A DNA stretch of 64,000 nucleotides. Origin: Pseudomonas farris. GTDB taxonomy: Bacteria; Pseudomonadota; Gammaproteobacteria; Pseudomonadales; Pseudomonadaceae. Made by a program: the position numbers and the translations under genes. The notes under the pieces are model-generated. The model was given only the letters and a program-made list of their open reading frames with translations, ran no database searches and was not told where the DNA came from. Shown here in pieces: positions 9,299 to 19,232 of the stretch (the stretch's first letter is position 1; each line of letters opens with the position of its first letter). The stretch is from positions 558,001 to 622,000 of the forward strand of contig NZ_JAHSTV010000003.1 of assembly GCF_019145235.1 (NCBI RefSeq), in the 5' to 3' direction.

Positions 9299-11248
9299 TT
9301 AGACTCGAAAGGCCTGAACGGCTGTATGCAACCGCCCGCCCAACACCAACAAATTCTCCCCTTGTTCACGCCCCTCGCCGATGCGCAGCAAGTTATCCCC
9401 ACCCAATTGGTGAATCCGCTCACTGTGATCGCGGATCTCGCTGACAGCGCCGCTCTGCTGGGCAGTGACATCGGCGATGCGCACGGCGGTGTCGGAAATG
9501 GTCTGGATCGCCCCGACGATTTTATCCAGCGCACCGTCAGCCGCCTGGGCCTGATTGGCCGTGGCTTCGGCGTGTTCAACTTGAGCGCGCATGCCTTCGA
9601 CCGATTGCCGCGCGGCGGTTTGCAGGCCGGCGATCAGCGTCTGGATCTCGGCCGTGGCCCCGGCGGTGCGTTGCGCCAGTGAGCGAACCTCTTCGGCGAC
9701 TACCGCAAACCCTCGGCCCATTTCTCCGGCGCGGGCCGCTTCGATGGCGGCGTTCAGGGCCAGCAGGTTGGTCTGGTCGGCAATCGAGCGAATCACCGTT
9801 AGCACGCCGCCGATGGTCGCCGACTCCTCGGCCAGATGTTCGATCATCTGCGCGTTGCCTTGCACTTCCCCCACCAACGCATGCAGACCGGTGAGGCTCA
9901 GCCCGATCACTTTCTGACCGTGTTCTACCGCAAGCCCTGCATGGCGGCTGGCGTCGGCAGCCTGGCTGGCGTCGCCGGCAACTTGTTGAATCGTCGCCTC
10001 GAGTTCACCGAGAGAGTCGCGGATCAACGCGGTGTCGCCGGCCTGATGCTCGGCACCGCTGTGCAGGTCATTGCTTAATTCGGCCAAGGTTCGGCTGCTG
10101 CCGGCGACTTGCTCGGCGTTGAGGCGAATGGTGCCGACCAGGTCGACCAGATAGGCGCGCAAGCGATTGAGCGAGGCTTGAATATCATGCAATTCGCGAT
10201 TGGTCGCGCCCAGTTGAATGTCGCGGCTGAAGTCACCTTCGGCCCAGGTCGACAGCGCCGGGGCGAGGTTGGTCAGCGTTCGGGCCAGGCGTCGCTGCAA
10301 GGTGTCGATGAGCAATGCGATCAGCAGAATCAGCCCGATCATCACCCCTTGCATCAACCGCACTTCGCTCTGGATCTGCCCGTGCTGGGCGCGCACCACC
10401 GGTTCCAGCCCGGCGATGGACTGCTGCACAGCGGCGATTTTCAAGTGCGTCGCGGTGCTGAGGTCGGCGCGTTTCTGGATCTGTTCGCGAGTGCGCGCCA
10501 GTTCCGAAGGGTAGCGGGTGAGCAGGCTGTTGAGTTCGCGTTTGAGGCCGACGCCGGCATCTTCGGCGACGGTTTTCTCGGTGTTATCCAACCCCATCAT
10601 CGCGGCGAAATCATCGGTGTTCGATTCGGTGCTGGCGGTCACACCCAGCAGCGGTAAAGCGTCCAGTTGCTCGGCTTGAGTGCGAATGTTAGCGACTTCG
10701 CGTTCGACATCGGCGGCCAGTTCGCTACGACCACTACTGACCAGTTTGTTCCGAGCCAAGGAGAGTTTGCCCAAGTGCTGGGAGGCCACGAGCAAGGGCG
10801 TCAGGTACGCCGCGTTGCCGCTGGCGTATTGGCTGAGCTGATCAAGGCTGGCGCCGAGTTCGCGTTCGGCTTGCAGCAGCAACGCCTGCGGGTCGCCAGC
10901 GAGTTTGCCGGCAGCCAACAGGTCGGTTTTGCTGAATTCAGCCAGGTTCGACAGGCTCGGACGCAAGGTGTCGGCCAATGCCGGTGGCAACTCACCGAGT
11001 TCCTTTTGCAAGGCGTCGATGGCTTGGCTGGCGCTGCTCAGGCGCAGGGCATCGCCGCTGGCCAGGTAATCCTCGACGTTGCGTGCCACTTCATTTTGAA
11101 ACTGCTGAGACAGTCCCAGATAACGCTCCATCAATAGATAGGGGCGTTCCAGCGCTTTTTGCGACCACCAGAGCGTGGCGCCAAGGGCCACGCACACGGC
11201 GACCAAAAGGAGGGTATTGAGATTGGTCAACAGCTTCAGGCGCATCAT
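9299..11248 (-). CDS. ctpL: Methyl-accepting chemotaxis protein, CtpL-like
   Basis: A 649-aa chemoreceptor. It has a first membrane helix (about residues 7-29), a large helical periplasmic sensor (about 30-295), a second helix ([19 protein letters not shown]), a HAMP linker, and a cytoplasmic signalling domain with the hairpin tip [20 protein letters not shown]. Position between dsbD and gcbA matches ctpL of P. aeruginosa, a phosphate-taxis transducer induced by phosphate starvation. A Pho-box-like sequence 48 nt upstream supports the same control here. It has no C-terminal CheR-tethering pentapeptide. Start could be either of two adjacent ATGs. Its last 33 codons are duplicated at 8141-8250. 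Confidence 0.88.
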   Translation of the reverse strand: MMRLKLLTNLNTLLLVAVCVALGATLWWSQKALERPYLLMERYLGLSQQFQNEVARNVEDYLASGDALRLSSASQAIDALQKELGELPPALADTLRPSLSNLAEFSKTDLLAAGKLAGDPQALLLQAERELGASLDQLSQYASGNAAYLTPLLVASQHLGKLSLARNKLVSSGRSELAADVEREVANIRTQAEQLDALPLLGVTASTESNTDDFAAMMGLDNTEKTVAEDAGVGLKRELNSLLTRYPSELARTREQIQKRADLSTATHLKIAAVQQSIAGLEPVVRAQHGQIQSEVRLMQGVMIGLILLIALLIDTLQRRLARTLTNLAPALSTWAEGDFSRDIQLGATNRELHDIQASLNRLRAYLVDLVGTIRLNAEQVAGSSRTLAELSNDLHSGAEHQAGDTALIRDSLGELEATIQQVAGDASQAADASRHAGLAVEHGQKVIGLSLTGLHALVGEVQGNAQMIEHLAEESATIGGVLTVIRSIADQTNLLALNAAIEAARAGEMGRGFAVVAEEVRSLAQRTAGATAEIQTLIAGLQTAARQSVEGMRAQVEHAEATANQAQAADGALDKIVGAIQTISDTAVRIADVTAQQSGAVSEIRDHSERIHQLGGDNLLRIGEGREQGENLLVLGGRLHTAVQAFRV

Positions 11249-11295
11249 GGTCTACCAACGGCAGAATGGTAAGTGCCTGAAGTTATTGCGTTTCT

Positions 11296-11313
11296 GTTAC
11301 AGAGTTATGACCG
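11296..11313 (-). promoter_or_regulatory. Putative Pho box upstream of ctpL
   Basis: Reading the minus strand, CGGTCAT-AACT-CTGTAAC resembles the PhoB direct repeat CTGTCAT-N4-CTGTCAT: 6 of 7 matches in the first half and 5 of 7 in the second, with the correct 11-nt period. It overlaps the gcbA stop codon and lies 48 nt before the ctpL ATG. PhoB control of ctpL is the expectation from the P. aeruginosa homologue. Confidence 0.5.
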
Positions 11314-12967
11314 AATGGGTCGATTCAGATGAAAAAGTGGCACTTTGCTTTGACTCCCGCGCGGCTTGTACGCGGTTACGTCCGGCGTTCTTCGCACGGT
11401 ACAACGCCTCGTCCGCCTGGCTGGCCATCAACAGGCTGTCAGAGTCTTCGCGCAGTTCGACGACGCCGGCGCTGAAGGTGCACCAGAGGTCCTGCGGCTG
11501 AGCCGGGTAGTGAATTTCGGCAAAGCGCTGACGGATTTCATCGAGCACCTTGTAGGCCGATTCGATATCAGTGTCCGGCATGACAATGGCGAACTCTTCA
11601 CCACCGTAGCGACCAATGAAATCGGTCTTGCGCAACCGTTGCTTGAGGAACAGCGCCAGGCTCTTGATCACTCGGTCGCCCATGGGATGGCCGTGGCTGT
11701 CGTTGACCCGTTTGAAGTGGTCGATATCGAGCATCGCAAAGCTCAGCGGCTTACTTTCGCGACGGGCACGGAATGAACAGTCTTCGAGCAATTGCAGAAT
11801 GTGGGTGTGGTTGTACAAGCCGGTCAGGCTGTCGCGCACCATCCGTGCTTTCAGATTGCGCGCTCGTGCCGCGCGGTTGCGCACGGTGGTGATCAGGTGC
11901 CGTGGCTTGATCGGCTTGGTCAGGAAATCGTCGCCGCCCTCGCTCATGGCGTCGAGCTGCTTGTCCAGGTCGTCTTCGGCCGACAGATAAATGATCGGCA
12001 CGCTGACATAGCGGTCGTTATGGCGGATCACCTTGGCCAGTTCAGTGCCGGTGCAGGCCGGCATGTACATGTCGAGGATGATCAGGTCCGGCTGGAAATC
12101 CGCCAGTTCGGCCATGGCCTGGATCGGTTCGATCAAAGTTCGCGTGACGATCCCGGCGCTGTTGAGCAGGCGTTCGGTGTGCAAGGCCTGAGCGCGGGAG
12201 TCGTCGATGATCAGCACTTTATAAGGTTCATACTGGGCGACGCAGGTCAGGACTTCGATCTTTTCCAGCAGGCTTGAAGCTTCGAGAGTGCCGGTGAGAA
12301 ACTCCTGGCCTCCGGCGCGCACAGCGGCGAGGCGGGTCGGGGTATCGGTTTCGTGCAGGCTGAAAAACAACAGCGGCAAAGGCTGGTCGAGGCCTTCCTG
12401 GGCTTCGGCCGCCAGTTTCAGGCCGATGCCGGCGCCACTGAAATCGACGTCCATGACAATCGCCGCCGGCAACCGCTCGACCATCGAGGAGCGAAACGCG
12501 GCGACACTGTCGAGGGATTGAGCGCTGAGCCCGAAGAATTCCAGTTGCTTGGCCAGCCGCTCGGCCCGGTCGTGATCCTGCAACATCACGTAGATCGGTT
12601 TGCGCAGCGGCGGCAGGAAGGTTTGTTCGAGCTGATCGCCATGGCGCAAGCCGGTGCGGGACAGGCGCTGCATCAAGCGATTGAGGTCAGTGATCAGTCC
12701 GCTGCTCAGCCGTCCGCGGTTGGCGTCCACCGCTTCCAGCGACTGGCCGATGTGGCGCGCCAACTGGGTGTGTTCCGGTTGCTCGAAACGTTCGGCAAAG
12801 CGCAGCAGGCGCAGATTGGCCTCACTCAGTTCCGACAAGTCGGTGGTGGACCATTCATTGCGTTGCAGGCGTTGCCATATCTCAAGAATTTGACGTGCCT
12901 GATGAATTACCCGCTGGGCAAAGTGGTGCTTGAGGCGCTCACGGCTGGGGTCTTCTGGCTCGGTCAT
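11297..12967 (-). CDS. gcbA: Response-regulator diguanylate cyclase GcbA
   Basis: A 556-aa protein that should make cyclic-di-GMP from two GTP. An N-terminal helical region (1-130) precedes a first, degenerate receiver-like domain (about 131-240). A canonical receiver follows (about 248-365) with phospho-acceptor Asp in LIILDMYMP. The C-terminal GGDEF domain carries RYGGEEFAIVMPD. An RxxD-type inhibitory site (RKTD) lies just ahead of GGEEF, so product feedback is likely. In P. fluorescens GcbA promotes surface attachment; the P. aeruginosa homologue (AdcA) is also next to ctpL. AGGAT ribosome binding site. The 289-nt upstream gap to the divergent DUF2333 gene must hold both promoters. Confidence 0.9.
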   Translation of the reverse strand: MTEPEDPSRERLKHHFAQRVIHQARQILEIWQRLQRNEWSTTDLSELSEANLRLLRFAERFEQPEHTQLARHIGQSLEAVDANRGRLSSGLITDLNRLMQRLSRTGLRHGDQLEQTFLPPLRKPIYVMLQDHDRAERLAKQLEFFGLSAQSLDSVAAFRSSMVERLPAAIVMDVDFSGAGIGLKLAAEAQEGLDQPLPLLFFSLHETDTPTRLAAVRAGGQEFLTGTLEASSLLEKIEVLTCVAQYEPYKVLIIDDSRAQALHTERLLNSAGIVTRTLIEPIQAMAELADFQPDLIILDMYMPACTGTELAKVIRHNDRYVSVPIIYLSAEDDLDKQLDAMSEGGDDFLTKPIKPRHLITTVRNRAARARNLKARMVRDSLTGLYNHTHILQLLEDCSFRARRESKPLSFAMLDIDHFKRVNDSHGHPMGDRVIKSLALFLKQRLRKTDFIGRYGGEEFAIVMPDTDIESAYKVLDEIRQRFAEIHYPAQPQDLWCTFSAGVVELREDSDSLLMASQADEALYRAKNAGRNRVQAARESKQSATFSSESTHSVITL

Positions 12968-13256
12968 ATCCTGACTACTAGTTAGGGTGCATGCTGAGAT
13001 CGACTGGTGGCTCTATGCTAGCACCTCTTTTCGATTGCATGAGTGTCGTACGTCAATAATCTGCAAAGCGACTTCATTCAGTTTCTGACCGACTGGTCGC
13101 ATAGGCTCAGCGCTGTGCTTCATTTATAGTGGCGACTCGATCGCCGTCATTGTGTGGCTCGCTGTGTCCCGCAGGATTTAATGCGCGGCAAATGACGCAC
13201 GATGGCGTAGGGTTGTGGTCGAACCGATGAACTCAAGTGATTGAAAGGATACCGCC

Positions 13257-14324
13257 ATGCTGGACTGGAAGAACCGCACAGGCAGCGCGCCTGAGCGTGC
13301 CGCTGAACCGAAATCGGCCACCCGCAGTTATTTTGGCGGCCTGTTGTTCAGCCGGGCGCTGGCCACTCTGATTGTTCTTTACCTGTTGGTGGCGATCGCG
13401 CTGGGCTGGTACTGGAGCCAGGAGCCGGCGCTGTTCCCGGTTCAGCAGAATGCCCAGGTGGCGGCCGAGAAAGAAGGCAAGCAGATGGTTGTCGGGTACA
13501 CCACGGTGGAAACCCTCAAGACCGTCGCCGGTACTTTGCTGACCAAACCGGGGGGCTATATTTCCAACGACCGTTTCCCGCCGGGCCTGTGGATGGACAA
13601 CATGCCGAGCTGGGAATATGGCGTGCTGGTCCAGGTCCGCGACCTGAGTCGTGCGTTGCGTAAAGACTTCGCCCGCTCGCAGTCGCAGTCCGCCGAAGAC
13701 GCCGACCTGGCCAAGGCCGAGCCGCGTTTCAACTTCGACAACAAAAGCTGGGTGCTGCCATCCAGTGAATCCGAGTACCTGGAAGGCATCAACTCCCTGA
13801 GCCGCTATCAGGCACGTCTGTCGGGGCCTGACCAGAAAAGTGCGCTGTTCTATGCCCGCGCCGACAACCTGAACAATTGGCTGGGTGATGTCGGAACCCG
13901 TCTGGGTTCGCTGTCGCAACGGCTGTCGGCCAGTGTTGGTCGGGTCAAGCTCAACACCGCGCTGAAAACCGAAGTGCCGGCGCTCGGTCAGGTGCCGCAA
14001 GTTGACGAAGAAGTCGTCGAAACCCCATGGCTGCAGATCGATAACGTGTTCTATGAGGCCCGCGGTCAGGCTTGGGCGTTGTCCCACCTGCTGCGCGCGA
14101 TCGAAGTCGATTTCGCCGATGTGCTGGCGAAGAAAAACGCCACAGTCAGCGTGCGCCAGATCATTCGTGAGCTAGAGGCTTCGCAAGAGCCGGTCTGGAG
14201 CCCGATGATCCTCAACGGCAGCGGCTTCGGTGTGTTGGCCAACCATTCGCTGGTCATGGCCAATTACATTTCCCGGGCCAACGCCGCGGTGATCGATTTG
14301 CGTCAACTGCTCAATCAGGGCTGA
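13257..14324 (+). CDS. DUF2333 family inner-membrane protein
   Basis: A 355-aa protein with one N-terminal membrane helix (ALATLIVLYLLVAIALGWYW, about residues 36-55) and a large, presumably periplasmic, domain. The conserved DUF2333 segment GYISNDRFPPGLWMDNMPSW and the alternating helical C-terminal part are intact. Function unknown. It is followed 3 nt later by the Nudix gene and then by the YciH gene and speA, the same order seen around speA in P. aeruginosa. A GAAAGGA ribosome binding site precedes the ATG. Confidence 0.88.
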   Translation: MLDWKNRTGSAPERAAEPKSATRSYFGGLLFSRALATLIVLYLLVAIALGWYWSQEPALFPVQQNAQVAAEKEGKQMVVGYTTVETLKTVAGTLLTKPGGYISNDRFPPGLWMDNMPSWEYGVLVQVRDLSRALRKDFARSQSQSAEDADLAKAEPRFNFDNKSWVLPSSESEYLEGINSLSRYQARLSGPDQKSALFYARADNLNNWLGDVGTRLGSLSQRLSASVGRVKLNTALKTEVPALGQVPQVDEEVVETPWLQIDNVFYEARGQAWALSHLLRAIEVDFADVLAKKNATVSVRQIIRELEASQEPVWSPMILNGSGFGVLANHSLVMANYISRANAAVIDLRQLLNQG

Positions 14325-14327
14325 GTC

Positions 14328-14897
14328 ATGGTCGATAGTTCCGTTGATGACATGCGTGAGGCCGCCCATCGCGCGGCCTCCGATGCCGAACAGATCGCCT
14401 GGGTCGACGAGCAGGACAACCTGCTCGGCGCGCTGGTCCGCTCCGAGCTGCGCGAACGCGAGCTGATCGGGCGCGGCACCTACATCATGCTGTTCAATTC
14501 TGCCGGTGAACTGTGCGTGCACCGACGTACCCTGAGCAAAGCGATATACCCCGGTTACTGGGACGTGGCGGCCGGCGGCATGGTGCTGGCCACTGAGACT
14601 TACGCCGAATCGGCGGCCCGTGAGCTGGAAGAAGAGCTGGGCGTGAGCGGTGTGGAACTGACCGCCCATGATCACTTTTTCTTCGAGGACACCGGCAACC
14701 GACTCTGGTGTTCGGCGTTTTCGGCGGTGTGGGACGGCCCGTTGATCCTGCAACCGGAAGAAGTGCTTGAAGCGCGTTTCATCCCGATCGATCAGGTCCT
14801 GCTGGAAATCACGCAGAAGCCTTATTGCCCGGACTCTCTGGCGGCCTTGCAGCGCTATCTTCGCGCCCAAGGGAATAACGTCGCAAAAGAGCTATAA
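14328..14897 (+). CDS. Nudix hydrolase (YfcD/IDI-like)
   Basis: A 189-aa protein with a complete Nudix box: GGMVLATE then REL and EEELGV, fitting GX5EX7REUXEEXGU. The N-terminal EQIAWVDEQDNLLGALVRSE resembles the YfcD branch, which also has features of isopentenyl-diphosphate isomerase-type folds. It would hydrolyse a nucleoside-diphosphate-linked substrate with Mg2+, but the substrate cannot be read from sequence. It begins 3 nt after the DUF2333 stop, so it is probably translated from the same mRNA. Confidence 0.88.
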   Translation: MVDSSVDDMREAAHRAASDAEQIAWVDEQDNLLGALVRSELRERELIGRGTYIMLFNSAGELCVHRRTLSKAIYPGYWDVAAGGMVLATETYAESAARELEEELGVSGVELTAHDHFFFEDTGNRLWCSAFSAVWDGPLILQPEEVLEARFIPIDQVLLEITQKPYCPDSLAALQRYLRAQGNNVAKEL

Positions 14898-14979
14898 ATT
14901 GGCGCCGATTGGCTCTTAGCAAGTCGGCTTTTTGCCGTTACACTGCGCGACCTTTTCAAGCTGAACCGGTAATGCTTGT

Positions 14980-15070
14980 TGTAGGAGCTGCCGCAGGCTG
15001 CGATCTTTTGACTTTAGCTTTTGAGTCAAAATCAAAAGATCGCAGCCTCGTTGCACTCGTCAGCTCCTAC
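14980..15070. repeat. REP pair (GTAGGAGCTGCCGCAGGCTG class)
   Basis: A left arm GTAGGAGCTGCCGCAGGCTG, GCGATCTTTTGA... and a right arm TCAAAAGATCGCAGCCT...AGCTCCTAC form an imperfect inverted pair with an AT-rich centre. It occupies the 274-nt gap between the Nudix and YciH genes. It is a different REP class from the GTGGGAGCGGG pairs elsewhere in the window. Confidence 0.8.
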
Positions 15071-15171
15071 ACCGGGTTTTCCGTTTCAGTAGCGCTGCCC
15101 CTGCCTGAGTGGGGCTTCGCGGTCGATGGCATCTGCCACGACCAGTCTTTGTCCTCCCAAGAGGATTGCCG

Positions 15172-15543
15172 GTGGCCAAAAAAGCCGCATCCTTCGCCGC
15201 CCTTGGTGGCCTGGTATTTTCCACCGACGCAGGTCGTCATTGCCCGGATTGCAGTCAACCGGTGGATGCCTGCATCTGCAAACAAACCGTTATCCCGGCC
15301 GGCGACGGCATCGCTCGCGTGCGTCGCGAAAGCAAGGGTCGTGGCGGCAAGACGGTGACCACCATCACCGGTGTGCCGTTGGCCGAAGACGCGCTCAAGG
15401 ATCTGGCCACCACGTTGAAAAAACGTTGCGGGACCGGCGGGGCGTTGAAAGACGGAATCATCGAAATCCAGGGCGATCATGTCGAGCTACTCTTGGCCGA
15501 GCTGATCAAACACGGTTTCAAGGCGAAGAAGTCCGGCGGCTAG
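15172..15543 (+). CDS. yciH: SUI1/YciH-family translation initiation factor
   Basis: A 123-aa protein starting at GTG 15172 (VAKKAASFAALGGLVFSTD), with AGAGGA upstream; an in-frame ATG at 15109 lies in the upstream non-coding gap and is rejected. It has an N-terminal Cys-rich segment (CPDCSQPVDACIC), a likely zinc knuckle. The SUI1 core follows: GRGGKTVTTITGVP, CGTGGALKDG, IEIQGDHVE. This is the bacterial eIF1 homologue, which can influence start-codon fidelity. It lies between the Nudix gene and speA. Confidence 0.9.
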   Translation: MAKKAASFAALGGLVFSTDAGRHCPDCSQPVDACICKQTVIPAGDGIARVRRESKGRGGKTVTTITGVPLAEDALKDLATTLKKRCGTGGALKDGIIEIQGDHVELLLAELIKHGFKAKKSGG

Positions 15544-15547
15544 CAGC

Positions 15548-15625
15548 CTCTGTGAAAACCACCCGCGGCTTGATCCAGTCCCGATTTCATTCTGGTCTGG
15601 CGTCGTCTCCATGGTTTTCACAGAG
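15548..15625. repeat. Long-loop inverted repeat after yciH
   Basis: Two perfect 14-bp arms (CTCTGTGAAAACCA at 15548-15561 and TGGTTTTCACAGAG at 15612-15625) enclose 50 nt, immediately after the yciH stop. There is no T-tract, so it is not a standard terminator. It could be a REP-like or small mobile-element relic, or a transcript-end structure. Confidence 0.6.
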
Positions 15626-15762
15626 CCTGTTCATGACCGGTTTCTAAACTCACTGCGGTCAGCGAGGTCTACCCCCTCGTTGACGAACCGTCATTTTCAT
15701 ACTTTAGACTGCGCCGGCCTGAACCCAGGCGACGCTCTATGACTTCTTTATAGGGGACTTCG

Positions 15763-17676
15763 ATGTCCGTACGACGCACACGCAAAGACGATGGCAGCCA
15801 ATGGACAGTTGCGGACAGCCGCAGTGTTTACGGGATTCGCCATTGGGGGGCCGGGTATTTCGCGATCAATGACGCCGGTCGCGTCGAAGTTCGTCCGAAC
15901 GGCCCGACCAGTTCGCCTATCGACCTCTTCGAGCAAGTCGACCAACTGCGCAAAAGCGGTTTGTCCTTACCGTTGCTGGTGCGTTTTCCTGACATCCTGC
16001 AAGACCGCGTGCGTCAGCTGACGGGTGCGTTCGACGCCAACATCGAACGCCTGGAATACCAGAGCAAGTACACTGCTCTGTACCCGATCAAGGTCAACCA
16101 GCAAGAAGCGGTGATCGAAAACATCATCGCCACCCAGAACGTTTCCATCGGTCTGGAAGCCGGCTCCAAGCCGGAACTGCTGGCGGTACTGGCGCTGGCG
16201 CCGAAGGGCGGCACCATCGTCTGCAACGGTTACAAGGATCGCGAGTTCATCCGTCTGGCGCTGATGGGCCAGAAGCTTGGCCACAACGTATTCATCGTGA
16301 TCGAGAAAGAATCCGAAGTCGGTCTGGTGATCGAAGAAGCGGCGGCGCTCAAGGTCAAGCCGCAGGTCGGCTTGCGCGTGCGTCTGTCGTCCCTGGCGTC
16401 GAGCAAGTGGGCAGACACCGGTGGTGAAAAATCCAAGTTCGGCCTGTCGGCGGCGCAACTGCTGTCGGTGGTCGAGCGTTTCCGCGCTGCCGGCCTGGAT
16501 CAGGGCATTCGCCTGTTGCACTTCCACATGGGCTCGCAGATCGCCAACCTGGCGGACTACCAGCACGGCTTCAAGGAAGCGATCCGTTATTACGGCGAGC
16601 TGCGCAACCTTGGCCTGCCGGTGGATCACATCGACGTCGGCGGCGGTTTGGGCGTGGACTACGATGGTACTCACTCGCGTAACGCCAGTTCGATCAACTA
16701 CGACATGGACGATTACGCCGGTGTCGTGGTCGGGATGCTCAAGGAGTTCTGCGACGCGCAGAGCCTGCCGCACCCGAACATCTTCTCTGAAAGCGGCCGT
16801 TCCCTGACCGCCCACCACGCCATGCTGGTGGTTCAGGTAACCGACGTCGAGAAACACAACGACGACGTGCCGAAAATCGATAACAAGGAAGAGCTGCCAG
16901 AAACCGTGCAGTGGCTGGTTGACCTGCTCGGCCCGACCGATATCGAAATGGTCACCGAAACCTACTGGCGCGCCACGCACTACATGAGCGATGTGGCCAC
17001 TCAATACGCCGATGGCAAGCTGACCCTGGCGCAAAAAGCCCTGGCCGAGCAATGCTACTTTGCCGTTTGCCGCCGTCTGCACAACTCGTTGAAAGCCCGT
17101 CAGCGTTCCCACCGACAGGTGCTCGACGAACTCAACGACAAGCTGGCGGACAAGTACATCTGCAACTTCTCGGTATTCCAGAGCCTGCCGGATACCTGGG
17201 CCATCGGCCAGGTCCTGCCGATCCTGCCGCTGCACCGTCTCGATGAAGAGCCGCTGCGCCGTGCAGTGCTGCAAGACCTGACCTGCGACTCCGACGGCAA
17301 GATCAAGCAGTACGTCGACGAGCAGAGCATCGAGACCAGTTTGCCGGTGCACGGTTTGAACGAAGGCGAAGACTATCTGCTGGGTATCTTCCTGGTGGGT
17401 GCCTACCAGGAAATTCTCGGCGACATGCACAACCTGTTCGGTGACACCGACTCGGTGAACATCTACCAGAACGCCGACGGCAGCGTGTACCACGCCGGTA
17501 TCGAAACCCACGACACCATCGAAGACATGCTGCGTTACGTGCACTTGTCGCCGGAAGAGCTGATGACCCACTACCGCGACAAATGCGCCAGTGCCCGCAT
17601 CAGCGCCGCCGAGCGCACCCAGTTCCTCGATGCCTTGCGTCTGGGCCTGACCCGCTCGTCTTACCTGTCTTCTTGA
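15763..17676 (+). CDS. speA: Biosynthetic arginine decarboxylase
   Basis: SpeA is a PLP enzyme that converts arginine to agmatine, the first step of one putrescine route. The protein is 637 aa, full length. The PLP-binding lysine is in [10 protein letters not shown] (Lys110) of the alanine-racemase-like barrel. The glycine-rich phosphate loop [17 protein letters not shown] is present, as are HFHMGSQI and the C-terminal beta domain. A conserved [11 protein letters not shown] stretch is also seen. An AGGGGA ribosome binding site sits before the ATG. The 220-nt leader between yciH and speA carries the inverted repeat noted above. Confidence 0.96.
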   Translation: MSVRRTRKDDGSQWTVADSRSVYGIRHWGAGYFAINDAGRVEVRPNGPTSSPIDLFEQVDQLRKSGLSLPLLVRFPDILQDRVRQLTGAFDANIERLEYQSKYTALYPIKVNQQEAVIENIIATQNVSIGLEAGSKPELLAVLALAPKGGTIVCNGYKDREFIRLALMGQKLGHNVFIVIEKESEVGLVIEEAAALKVKPQVGLRVRLSSLASSKWADTGGEKSKFGLSAAQLLSVVERFRAAGLDQGIRLLHFHMGSQIANLADYQHGFKEAIRYYGELRNLGLPVDHIDVGGGLGVDYDGTHSRNASSINYDMDDYAGVVVGMLKEFCDAQSLPHPNIFSESGRSLTAHHAMLVVQVTDVEKHNDDVPKIDNKEELPETVQWLVDLLGPTDIEMVTETYWRATHYMSDVATQYADGKLTLAQKALAEQCYFAVCRRLHNSLKARQRSHRQVLDELNDKLADKYICNFSVFQSLPDTWAIGQVLPILPLHRLDEEPLRRAVLQDLTCDSDGKIKQYVDEQSIETSLPVHGLNEGEDYLLGIFLVGAYQEILGDMHNLFGDTDSVNIYQNADGSVYHAGIETHDTIEDMLRYVHLSPEELMTHYRDKCASARISAAERTQFLDALRLGLTRSSYLSS

Positions 17677-17909
17677 GGTAAGGCACCGTTCTCATCGGGT
17701 TGTCTGAAAATTCTCCATACGTTGGGGAAATTTCAGATGACCTGGTGCGACACTTCTCTCTTTTCAAGCGAAATGACCCACAGACCGGGCTATCCAAGCG
17801 ATGTGGTCTTCTTTTCACGTAGGTCATTTCCTAAGTTGTACTTCTGCACTCTACTCGGCCATGTCTCTCAGCGAGAATCCCCGGCCGCCCCTCCTGTAGA
17901 GAATCGCCG

Positions 17910-19232
17910 ATGTTCGATCCAGTCCACGAGCCGTCATTTCGTCTGGATATAGCGGGTCTTCCCGACCCCTTTGAGGTCTTGGCGTTTACCGGTAGTGAAG
18001 CCATCAGCGAGCCTTTTGTGTTCGACGTGGATCTGCTGAACGACGACCCAAAGCTGGACCTCGCAAGCCTGCTGTATCGCTCGGCCTTTTTGCACTTCGG
18101 ACCCTTGGGGCAGGGTATTCACGGGCAGTTGCTGGGCCTCGTTCAGCTCGGCCATGGCGGTGAGCCCGGGCTCTGTCGTGTCCGTCTGGGGCCGAGGCTG
18201 GCGTGTCTGGCTCAGCGCTTCAATCAGCGAGTCTTCAGCCAGTGCTCGGTGCCGGAGATTCTCGCTCAGGTGCTCAAGGAGCACGGTATTGCCGGCAAGG
18301 ATCGGCGCTTCGACCTGAGCGGCTATTACCCGTCTCGTGATTTCTGCACGCAGTACCGGGAATCAGACCTGCAATTTCTCCAGCGTCTGTGCGCCCAGGA
18401 ACGGCTTCATTACTACTTCGAACACCGCACACGCGGACACTGTCTGGTTTTCGGTGATGGCTTGGGGCAGTTTAGCCGTGGCGAAGAGAGCGTCTTCAAG
18501 GGTGAGAACGAACGACCAGGTGTGCATCAGTTCAAGCTTCACGGTTGTGGGCAGATCGCCCAAGGCCAGACGAATCTGGCGACCCTGCGCAGCGGCCAAC
18601 TGATGCCGCTGTCTGGCCATCCGTGTGTGGACTGGAATCGTCTCTGGCTACTGACCCATGTCGAGCATCAGGGTGGGCAGGACCCCGGGCTTCCTTATAG
18701 CAACCAACTACGGGCCGTTGTGCAGGAAATGCCTTTCGTGGCACCTCATTCGGGCGTGAAACCCAGGATGCACAGCCTGCAGCGGGCGTGGGTGGTCGAG
18801 GTCGATGAGTCTCAACCGGATCTGTCCCGACCGGTTGCGGTGCAGTTCGACTGGCTTTACCAGGGGGAGGGCGCAGCGCCCAGCCACTGCTGGTTGCCGT
18901 TGGCTCCCGAACTGGAAGGCGCAGACACCCTGCCGTTGAGTGAAGGGGCGCAGGTGCTGGTGAGCTTTATCGAAGGCGATCCGGATCAGCCCTTGATCAG
19001 CGGATTTCTTCCCGGCGCAACGTCGAGCGCACAGCCAGTCACACCCGACCTGCAACCCTCCTTGACGACCGATGCGAGCCCGGTGCTCGACGGCTTGCTG
19101 GGCATGCTGCAATCCAGCGAACCCTTGGTGCTCCTGTGTCTGCTGCCCGGCGGCGGCAGTTTCAGTCATTGCGCGCAGTCCTTTTGTACCTGCCGGGCGG
19201 CGATGCAGTTCGGCCAGAGCGGTGCGGCATGA
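17910..19232 (+). CDS. vgrG: Short VgrG-type type VI secretion spike protein
   Basis: A 440-aa VgrG. The gp27-like base runs from FDIAGLPDPFEV-like sequence through RFDLSGYYPSRDFCTQYRES and SDLQFLQRLCAQERLHYYFEH, all conserved in VgrG. A gp5-type OB-fold lies at about 300-390 (AVQFDWLYQGEG, CWLPLA, GAQVLVSFIEGDPDQPLISG). The beta-helical needle normal in 600-700-aa VgrGs is absent; about 50 residues of low similarity end the protein. The next gene, a DUF4123 adaptor, overlaps its stop codon. No other T6SS structural genes are in the window, so this is an orphan spike module that would be loaded by an apparatus encoded elsewhere. Confidence 0.87.
   Translation: MFDPVHEPSFRLDIAGLPDPFEVLAFTGSEAISEPFVFDVDLLNDDPKLDLASLLYRSAFLHFGPLGQGIHGQLLGLVQLGHGGEPGLCRVRLGPRLACLAQRFNQRVFSQCSVPEILAQVLKEHGIAGKDRRFDLSGYYPSRDFCTQYRESDLQFLQRLCAQERLHYYFEHRTRGHCLVFGDGLGQFSRGEESVFKGENERPGVHQFKLHGCGQIAQGQTNLATLRSGQLMPLSGHPCVDWNRLWLLTHVEHQGGQDPGLPYSNQLRAVVQEMPFVAPHSGVKPRMHSLQRAWVVEVDESQPDLSRPVAVQFDWLYQGEGAAPSHCWLPLAPELEGADTLPLSEGAQVLVSFIEGDPDQPLISGFLPGATSSAQPVTPDLQPSLTTDASPVLDGLLGMLQSSEPLVLLCLLPGGGSFSHCAQSFCTCRAAMQFGQSGAA

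Noticed and set aside
8141..9405. Calling the ctpL-flanked segment an integrase-mobilised island with true att sites
   Set aside because: There is no integrase, and the 99-nt repeats differ at 10 positions; homologous replacement explains the pattern without site-specific recombination.
15967..17571. 534-codon open frame antisense to speA
   Set aside because: Same reason: speA on the other strand is full-length with all catalytic motifs.
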